36,643 bases of DNA, taken from assembly GCA_034437535.1 (NCBI GenBank), contig DAOTTZ010000192.1, positions 1 to 36,643 on the forward strand. The letters run 5' to 3'. Position 1 is the stretch's first letter, and every line of letters begins with the position of its first letter. A program made the position numbers and the translations under genes. Positions 34,501 to 36,643 of the stretch are shown here, one piece after another. The stretch is from J038 sp034437535. GTDB taxonomy: Bacteria; Chloroflexota; Anaerolineae; Aggregatilineales; Phototrophicaceae. The notes below the pieces were generated by a model, which saw only the letters and a list, made by a program, of their open reading frames with translations, had not been told where the DNA came from and made no database searches.

Positions 34501-35139
34501 GCCTTGATCCCCTTGATCAACACAAGCGTCGTCGTCATCGACGACGCCGTCATTGTCAGTGTCGAGGATCGGGCAACCGTCATCCTTCAACCCTAGACCT
34601 TGATCGCCTTGTTCCGGGCATACATCGACGTTATCGCCAACACCATCACCATCGGTATCGAGGATCGGGCAACCGTCATTTTGCAAGCCGAATCCAAGAT
34701 CACCCTCATTGGGGCAATTATCGTTCGGGTCTATAATTCCGTCATTATCACTGTCTGGCGGTTGGATCGGACAACCGGTGCTGTCAAACCCAAAGCCGAG
34801 ATCTGGTGCGCCATTACATGCGTCCACATCGTCCGGCACGCCGTCACCATCACTATCGGGTGGCGGCAATTGTTGCGGCGGATCCTCTACCGGCGGCGGT
34901 TGTGGATCTGGTGTTGACTCAGCCAGATCGACATCACGCCGGGCGGATGTCGCCGCGGTCGTTGGTGTCGGTTCTTCGGTGGGAACCTCAGTCGCAACTT
35001 CTGCGATGGCAGTAGGTTCGTCTGTCGTCAGTGGCTCTTCTTCTTCTGTCCCGCTGGACAGAATGATGAGCGCACCGACGATCAGCACTACACCGAGAAT
35101 CACGATCCCAACAATCTGATTCCTGGATAGTTTGCTCAT
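22567..35139 (-). CDS. Giant (about 4190-residue) membrane-anchored surface protein: TSP3, PKD/Ig, cysteine-paired repeats, PD40 propeller
   Basis: Residues 1-7 are basic and 8-28 a hydrophobic anchor (IVGIVILGVVLIVGALIILS) without a cleavage site, so the protein is probably N-in with the body outside. A Thr/Glu linker leads to six thrombospondin type 3 repeats (about 95-300; DxDGDGxxDxxDxC calcium loops). About fifteen PKD/Ig-like domains follow (about 300-1718; WDFGDGS, WDFGNGDG, WNWTVTDGDG). Then come four divergent cysteine units, a Cna-B/SpaA-like domain (about 2186-2300), sixteen ~90-residue units (about 2305-3748), a PTPEPTPE linker, and a TolB-like PD40 propeller (about 3808-4140; SPDGMKLAYET, APDGQSIVFQSDRF). 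The start at 35139 has GGAG six bases upstream; an ATG at 35151 has none. Likely a calcium-stabilised adhesin or cell-cell contact filament. No sortase motif is seen. Confidence 0.93.
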   Translation of the reverse strand: MSKLSRNQIVGIVILGVVLIVGALIILSSGTEEEEPLTTDEPTAIAEVATEVPTEEPTPTTAATSARRDVDLAESTPDPQPPPVEDPPQQLPPPDSDGDGVPDDVDACNGAPDLGFGFDSTGCPIQPPDSDNDGIIDPNDNCPNEGDLGFGLQNDGCPILDTDGDGVGDNVDVCPEQGDQGLGLKDDGCPILDTDNDGVVDDDDACVDQGDQGFGVQDDGCPVLDTDGDGVFDADDLCPDEGDLGNGVDADGCPIPVEEAPVEEEPVDTDGDGVFDADDLCPEEGDLGNGVDADGCPIPVEEAPLVDPNEVDPETNVEAPSLAISANDQGAGVFQFDVTSEVPDGAVVSWDFGDGSAGVSGASVSHDYGFPAQESQEFTVTATLSGDGFDNVTASQTVTVTQASFPSLSNVQFQIDIDGLNVVLTDQSSNEVSYTRAWDLGETTAGDQATVNYTYTTPGTYTVSLTLTDEFGRTYNASQEITVEPAVEVTASCQPALTQLNETLPIEVEFSIASAENIGQYEWDFGSGDVVTQETFTRSYAEAVTVSGTVRCIPLAELGLDTIEQPFSITIEETEIDLGFITVDFSFAPGSGPAPLTTQITNNTVSTLDGETLTYEWVISLRDGNESFTSQDENPSFTLPTVGIWDLSVTVTGDTAGIDGTRTATGTGEIEVIPAEEEINPDFTLTRVQEISQGEFIVTVEDNTPAEDRALITQWNWTVTDGDGNTITTTTGPGPHTFNFSEEGRYIFIMEVSNDDNTIGGRVEKSATSLTGGTVTASFVVESKTTLEDGAGFQVCFRNTSQNYDEAYWFFDFINAPDASSLNNDAVVCTVYPDPNRYNVKLETVALDENGNVEADAEYAIFINAATGGEPPIANYSSSTTNIQPGGTVNLNNTSTGNVLNWTWQLFDSNGNVVAEFVDTNYDASFTIQEPGTYSVRLEVSNGFGSSVKDDVQIVVTFPEFECVIRGDRTVVPGQSVTYRADLRNVSGRETASARWELRDANGNVVDSGEGTSYQKTWTAEEAGAGYTLVFFGELDDSATCEVERSISVDIPPLECTIDGNNILAPNEQTTFTISVPRDVERYYENLTFDWNITGDFEIVNGSLDSDTVTVAWPDGGEFSVGGTINASNAESAAVCVVNFEVINVGYQGLDCDSPDGRGNVDPGDIVTYDVDVDTGNGSDVRNVDGRDYTVEWQVIDRDTEEVLLTGSGDSFQIEFTEEEFAGRNLRIQYRVIIDGNEECVDGRNVNVSSGALVCGSQISGLGGMSPAFPNNGYEFRYNGFDAGTTDATVIWTIGGIEVFNGQMNGDRVNVNASAWASLGTSENVEVVVVVINDGEEVCRGTGNVTVGQLNVDFNVDRSEIGIGEQICVTNTSRTAHDDLDAVLGEITWAWDFDRQDVGENVPETSDQYQPGCITYNEVGEYRIRLEGTFGSGASSDMTGNRTRTIRVVAEDALSVTANPQEAEGGSSIDFTATPTNVDISTLEWSIDGIGVFNREGTTNVSYTFPEVEEITEYTVRVSGQGEVRQVEASVVVTIFPLGGLLSADFIADNYGVPAGAQVCLTDQSTSQGPEIVEWVWDFGNGDGVTFTVDNYQATVCTTYDEPGQSYLPRLTVTNSEGLSLSASNTIKTYTDFENRSSFFPTYQGGTKVCFTPVLDEGVSVTGWNFGGAGTEGPGEGGAAVCYTYDTTGTYIVTMNIQSGQLSGSIPRSITVTGGQGEQPPDIFGSAECVTGTSDVRLFVQNNGGDMVSDATVSATFSGGDSATLEGTTPFRLLQGGNATFFVRDVSEEVTFTVLYEGSQVVTTTAGPCEVGPTVNVSGVCRQSDATAIFTINASNDFNATGSVNYTINGQSGSQSFDQFGTPIEVADFGDDVTITLTDITIGSISGATATVDLRDDCWDKSSITVAGECVDDTTPTFFITNGQGSEAMAGGTTWTLYGNPQGNNNGDELTSGTTRALGSGETETIVVPAGFLEDYDSFRLVADQRPGHPGTGRARAEVVDCGGAPELSIVGECSADNEATFTVTNAGGDMTEPASVVVSADLGEPVVDPTELFLSGETTSQAFVVTGGYGTVTLSVADFELSRSVECDLPSVSPVLECVAQTGDGYIAHFGYNNTSGEVVEIPVGPNNRFNPDPQDRGQPTAFEAGRSAFFPDSAVQIPFDGNTLVWSLAGRTATASANSNPCGFHILFDKEWVIGENPTDAPSVPEGFQITASGSFGSTATCTWTGAELACEYSNPPNVVDPRGLLVAPGASYTVTETNLPEGWTTQTGTGTFTQGDGFAQCGAGGLDKFCTHTVVNETAPEYVPDAYCNEGNGTFTFEVNEISPAPEAPTYRIYETGNESNVLQTGTVDELPVTLESNLDSLTIAIDSPFFETVTERADECYEPPAIQPNAVCGDANGTFVVSIERLTQDDPIGETSISYIVYAEDDSNNPLESGTISISDLPYQQSFSDLQVNSVTIEITDSDNVVVTQSGATKDACYQAPELTLNGICADNGVFNFGANLSGGEALEEITYTITEENGDFSQSGPISELENGITITGRYNTLTLSADGEEVSATPKTLDCYTESNINVDVYCADEGANGEYVVSMDASNLLPNDTISLVVFGDGEQIFMDENATSGFEQSFSPYGTVSVTAMIDGTEISDSAESDQCYTAPQFTTSAECVSETNGSFSVTADSVGEGTPIFGDGTIDYVVVDSDNNELEAGTLTFDQLPYTYTAENSTADWVEIQISNPSEGSIIANRATARAENCYTPPTVDISGECADNAEFTFGASLSGDPLGSFSYVATDQDDNEVGSGSLDDLINGITINGKHDSVTVTVSSDGGDTFEETAFTVSSCYTAPDLNVNVICAEDGNGFFRVDASNDGGSFILEDSAQLTITANNGTETLYDEPFTEDFSQTFGEYTDVSATLTFNGDEIVVTDTSDECYDPPTYTPSGVCESNGIFVFDVTTGGGEPITESVPQAVVSATNLHTGETIELFNGNYTDLPVQFTGPYSLVTMTLTTDEGEITVDAPIELDCYTAPQVTAAGTCLSNDGQNGVFGFDINLNGSFVEGTPAIPYVVEDQSGNEIASGEFTDETDYDSNLTFTGEYEALVLFIGEGEARAEAARTGDCFEDPNYVPAVVCADANGIFNLSINNTGGAIVTTQPSYQIFLDGEGQGIQPLPDGILSTSVEGRYETVALEVYTGEGNELFASADNSECYTPPVYEANVICEEGNGSFRVTADNVGGDLVQSTPQIVVTTVDAITGESNDQAFTQLPFNQVFDGPYSSVTVEVSSTDVEPVTVTNEDCYTEPVYTPVGECVDNGQFQFSISRTGDPVTNDAVTYTLTGVQGDAVELITVDEPVVLDTPILVEGRYDSVTIELSAPGEGQTDEALTLDTCYNPPVYVPNVICEGNGEYRVTIDNEGGEPVGELPTVTIETSVINGGGIAIDVRENVTLPFDEVISGPFSAVSVSINSPGVPGASATGEGCYQLPNYQPELVCVEGSNGTFQYGFSNTGAAPLNDTPQPEWFLRDDVSGEIIASGQGAPFTDVITGEYEALTFGVETGQLFYGAIEAPEEVRFATTTNADCYVAPEFVIEGLCYESNGAFGFTVDNTGGPSLNGLPSYTVTADGEEIDSGQITGFPFERVYTGDYDEVTFSLDDGGEITTETLEACYSEPQYGADAICYGQDGFFFINIFNNGEEPLPDAQLPTYELVSGEEVLLSGDVTALPFTETFTGAFENATLRVTLADGTVLEDAVDNCFSTDQPTPEPTPEVPPEGEEVCGAVTFDEEGYPIVDMDPANCDQQPEGELVDWTPLGVGEAICPDWLAYHTDQTGDWEIFRLGELPNGLEGDLNLSQGEEAIDLAPSRAPDGLWIAFASTRDGDWEIFVARADDPQGTLRQITLNESAIDLDPVWSPDGMKLAYETTVDGNFEIRMIDLETGAKYRLTDNPANDINPFWAPDGQSIVFQSDRFISEEGERLWQLHTIDLSDGFDNPMVERIDNQPLDDNHDPQYSSDGEIIAFRSYVDDPEDDQSAIYLRIELEDGTFEYRRISELGGDARHASISPNSELVAYQSNLAEGINDIYVYEIETDQTRLITENMGERYEGVQDTSPTWYCESTTLVFTSNVETPATTEDTVSARNDNNIYLTEALPIDADPIETDNEGTRLTFEDANDRDPQNTPPEENASRNGALPPKLPLDVDTTQ
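23896..28227 (-). repeat. Sixteen tandem ~270-bp units encoding cysteine-paired domains
   Basis: Within the giant gene sixteen consecutive protein units average 90 residues. Each opens with a short strand ending in Cys (for example YEANVIC, YTPVGEC, YVPNVIC) and then an N-G-x-F-x-F/V strand. Each closes with a Cys-Tyr or Cys-Phe followed by x-x-P (CYTAP, CYTPP, CFEDP). One cysteine at each end suggests one disulfide per beta-sandwich. The DNA copies are diverged, so the array is old relative to the TSP3 duplication. Confidence 0.88.
34228..34470 (-). repeat. Recent 129-bp tandem duplication in the TSP3 region
   Basis: Two copies about 129 bp (43 residues) apart differ at only about six of 110 compared bases (34231-34340 against 34360-34469). 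They encode the last two calcium repeats, each DTDGDGVFDADDLC followed by EGDLGNGVDADGCPIPVEEA. The other TSP3 units are much more divergent, so this is a recent in-frame expansion. Confidence 0.88.
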
Positions 35140-35151
35140 TCTATTCTCCAT

Positions 35152-35262
35152 AGAATTGTGTTCAAAAGTATCTCAATCGGGCTGGCTTATCCGGGTGATT
35201 TGGGCCGTCTCACCCATCAGCGCGATTGCGTGACCCTGAGTAAAGTTTGCTCGCTGATTATA
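35152..35262 (-). promoter_or_regulatory. Promoter -10 and structured leader of the giant gene (possible riboswitch)
   Basis: On the minus strand a perfect TATAAT (35262-35257) is followed by a leader with several pairings. ATCAGCG (35258-35252) can pair with CGCTGAT (35222-35216). CAATCG (35228-35223) can pair with CGATTG (35179-35174), and GGGTGA (35215-35210) with TCACCC (35198-35193). The first two pairings are adjacent and could compete. GCAAAC and ACGCAA elements loosely recall the P2 core of class I cyclic-di-GMP riboswitches, but the match is partial. The -35 is weak. Confidence 0.4.
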
Positions 35263-35363
35263 AAGATGATTTCATTTGAGCCAGATAGGTTGTCCTCCAT
35301 ATATCTTCCTATTCGAGGTAGGTTTCGATCATCAGTGTATCGCATATTATGGACAGGGACAAA

Positions 35364-35401
35364 GCAATATAAACAAGTTTTTACCATGTCGTTTATATTG
35401 C
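35364..35401. repeat. Perfect 11-bp inverted repeat beside the IS element
   Basis: GCAATATAAAC (35364-35374) and GTTTATATTGC (35391-35401) are perfect inverted copies separated by 16 bases. They lie 11 bases outside the left end of the IS630 element and about 100 bases upstream of the giant gene's -10. This could be an operator, a remnant of another mobile-element end, or a terminator-like structure. Confidence 0.7.
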
Positions 35402-35412
35402 ATATATGTAAC

Positions 35413-35428
35413 CTAGTAGTCTAGCAAA
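35413..35428 (+). repeat. Left terminal inverted repeat of the IS630 element
   Basis: It starts CTAGTAG and overlaps the transposase stop codon (35421-35423). It matches the right end in inverted orientation at 12 of 16 bases. Confidence 0.65.
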
Positions 35429-36128
35429 CGTTAATTGTCGGATAGAGACGATGTAATTTGATGCGTGCATCATCGGTAGTGAAACGCCAATTGACTGTTG
35501 ATTCCTTTTGGTTACGCCGCTCATACCAAGCGGTAGTTTCGGAAATTAAAGTCGACTGATCAGGAATGCGTGCTTTGATACATTGCCGATGAAGAACGCT
35601 CAATTCGATTTCAGCCATGTTCAACCAACTTCCGTGTTTAGGTGTATAGTGAATTTCCAATTTCTCGATGATACGTCGTGCTTCAGCAGGGTCAAATGCT
35701 TCATAAAGTGATGCTAACTTGTGCGTGTTTAGATTATCCATCACCAGGACAATCGTTTCTGCATCCGGGAAGTGGATATCCACCAAATCCCGCATACAAT
35801 AGGCAAAATCAACCATGGTTCGTTGATCCGTAATTTTGACATGTCGCCACGCTTCCAAAGGGGCGAAAAACATGAAAATGTTGCTCGTTCCATTCCGTTC
35901 GTATTCATAGTCATATTTGGCATTTGACCCCGGTTGTGCGGGCAAAGGCACGCGATTTTCTTTCGTTTGTTGTTTGCTTGCCTCGTCAAAACAAACCTGC
36001 GGACGTTTTGGATCATGGGGACGATGATAGACCTCAAGCACATCTTCCATAGCACAAACAAACTCCGCGCTTTCTTTGTCAGGAATACACCATTGTTCCT
36101 TTAACCAGGGCTTAAGTTCATTTTTTTT
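35421..36128 (-). CDS. IS630 transposase, DDE catalytic part (second frame)
   Basis: This reading frame holds the DDE domain: Asp in QVCFDEASKQQ, Asp in VLVMDNLNTHKL, and Glu in GSWLNMAEIELS, the three metal ligands of IS630/Tc1-mariner transposases. An ATG at 36050 exists, but conserved sequence continues upstream in this frame (ELKPWLKEQWCIPDKE) back to the A8 tract at 36128-36121. The natural product is therefore a fusion with the upstream frame by a -1 shift, about 380 residues in all. There is no internal stop, so the element looks intact. Confidence 0.88.
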   Translation of the reverse strand, partial: KKNELKPWLKEQWCIPDKESAEFVCAMEDVLEVYHRPHDPKRPQVCFDEASKQQTKENRVPLPAQPGSNAKYDYEYERNGTSNIFMFFAPLEAWRHVKITDQRTMVDFAYCMRDLVDIHFPDAETIVLVMDNLNTHKLASLYEAFDPAEARRIIEKLEIHYTPKHGSWLNMAEIELSVLHRQCIKARIPDQSTLISETTAWYERRNQKESTVNWRFTTDDARIKLHRLYPTINVC

Positions 36129-36562
36129 AGCGTGGTTCGAACCGTTTCACGGGAAACGGTCTCCACAATTTCCAACTCAATGAGCTTATCTGCCAACATT
36201 TGCATTGTCCAACTCTCATGACCATCCGGTGCTTCACTGCAAGCTAATTGCACTAATTGTGCTTCCGCAGCACCATCCAATATCTTTTCCCGTTTTTTCT
36301 GCGGACGGGTATGATTGAGTGCCGCCTCAATTCCCAGCATGACGCACTTTTCGCGCACCCGTTCAACAGTTCTTTGATGCACCCCTAATGCACGGGCAAT
36401 ATCCGCATCCTTCCAACCACCTTCAGCATGATTTTCATCCGCCAGTAGAAGGATCCGTGATCTCGTTATTCGTCGAACTACTCCTTTCCCTTTGTTTACA
36501 AGAGCGGTCAATTCTGCTCGTTCTTCATCTGTCAATGTGACCCTGTAGATTTTTGCTGGCAT
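36101..36562 (-). CDS. IS630 transposase, N-terminal helix-turn-helix part (first frame)
   Basis: This frame encodes the DNA-binding half: KDADIARALGVHQRTVERVR is a helix-turn-helix, and a second winged-helix-like segment follows (ADKLIELEIVETVSRETVRT). It reaches the A8 run and ends shortly after it, at a TAA following MNLSPG. The start is taken at 36562 because AGGAG lies seven bases upstream; an ATG at 36577 lacks a site. Confidence 0.85.
   Translation of the reverse strand: MPAKIYRVTLTDEERAELTALVNKGKGVVRRITRSRILLLADENHAEGGWKDADIARALGVHQRTVERVREKCVMLGIEAALNHTRPQKKREKILDGAAEAQLVQLACSEAPDGHESWTMQMLADKLIELEIVETVSRETVRTTLKKMNLSPG
36119..36131 (-). other. Frameshift site (A8) in the IS630 transposase
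   Basis: On the minus strand CGCT is followed by eight A residues and TGAAC. In frame 0 this reads CTA AAA AAA ATG. One base back it reads CTA AAA AAA AAT GAA and continues into the DDE frame as LKKNELKPW, the residue order usual in full-length IS630 transposases. Slippage on the A run can be ribosomal or transcriptional. Confidence 0.8.
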
Positions 36563-36627
36563 CTTTTCACTCCTCATCGTATCCTTACTGAAAGGATGCC
36601 ACAGATCATTTCATCCGGCAAAACCAA

Positions 36628-36643
36628 TTTGTTGATCTACTAG
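36628..36643 (-). repeat. Right terminal inverted repeat of the IS630 element
   Basis: The last 16 bases of the window are the inverted counterpart of the left end (12 of 16 identical). The window ends exactly at CTACTAG, which coincides with the outer tip of the element. Confidence 0.65.

Larger units (their letters stand above)
35413..36643 (-). mobile_element. IS630-family insertion sequence
   Basis: A two-frame IS630-type transposase is bounded by matching ends. The left end CTAGTAGTCTAGCAAA (35413-35428) and the reverse complement of the right end, CTAGTAGATCAACAAA (36628-36643), agree at 12 of 16 positions, including the first seven. The element is about 1.23 kb, normal for the family. 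The right flank is outside the window, so the TA target duplication cannot be checked. A small hairpin ATCCTT / AAGGAT (36581-36597) lies just upstream of the transposase start. Confidence 0.85.

Noticed and set aside
34179..34736. An Arg/His-rich plus-strand frame over the TSP3 region.
   Set aside because: It is the antisense of the Asp-Gly calcium repeats; the unusual composition follows directly from that.
22567..35139. Many long open frames on the plus strand inside the giant gene (for example 23149-24219, 25654-26181, 26224-27282, 28099-28887).
   Set aside because: They are antisense shadows of a long biased repeat gene. Their products lack domains and ribosome binding sites, while the minus-strand frame is continuous and full of recognisable domains.

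Overview
The window reads as a chromosomal segment of a bacterium, most likely a member of the Chloroflexota (Anaerolineae-like). This is an inference. It rests on a bacterial coenzyme F420 biosynthesis cluster with a stand-alone nitroreductase partner, a molybdenum hydroxylase operon with XdhC and a YqeC-MocA fusion, many GTG/TTG starts with tight 1-14 bp gene overlaps, and a very large Ser/Thr/Asp-rich PKD surface protein. No rRNA or single-copy phylogenetic marker except ribosomal protein L25 is present, so the phylum call is provisional.

Layout. Positions 1-2144 hold the start of a leftward gene, a membrane-associated family 2 glycosyltransferase and two unrecognised small proteins. Positions 2227-6847 are an F420 operon: F420-dependent NADP reductase, CofE, a nitroreductase resembling the C-terminal half of FbiB, CofD, CofC and a luciferase-like (LLM) F420/flavin oxidoreductase. 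CofG/CofH (Fo synthase) is absent here. A GT-C-like multipass membrane protein (6834-9281) overlaps the LLM gene. Positions 9283-18530 form a molybdenum hydroxylase operon: XdhC, a metallophosphoesterase, a HEAT-repeat protein, an FAD/[2Fe-2S] subunit fused in the order FAD then Fe-S, a two-helix membrane protein, a 589-residue unrecognised protein, the molybdopterin-binding subunit, and YqeC fused to MocA.

Positions 18534-19567 carry a leftward tRNA-Gly(CCC) - ribosomal protein L25 - tRNA-Leu(CAG) unit with a consensus promoter (TTGACA-17-TATAAT) and intrinsic terminators. A rightward short-chain dehydrogenase and a leftward glycogen-debranching-type amylo-alpha-1,6-glucosidase then converge, sharing the palindrome TTAA as both stop codons.

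The right third (22567-35139, minus strand) is one gene for a protein of about 4190 residues: N-terminal membrane anchor, six thrombospondin type 3 calcium repeats, about fifteen PKD/Ig-like domains, a Cna-B/SpaA-like domain, sixteen tandem ~90-residue units with paired cysteines, and a C-terminal TolB/PD40-type propeller. It is preceded by a strongly base-paired leader and followed by three consecutive hairpins, the last of which is a clear terminator. An IS630-family element with an A8 frameshift site fills the right edge, and the window stops exactly at its right terminal inverted repeat, which suggests an assembly break at a repeated IS.
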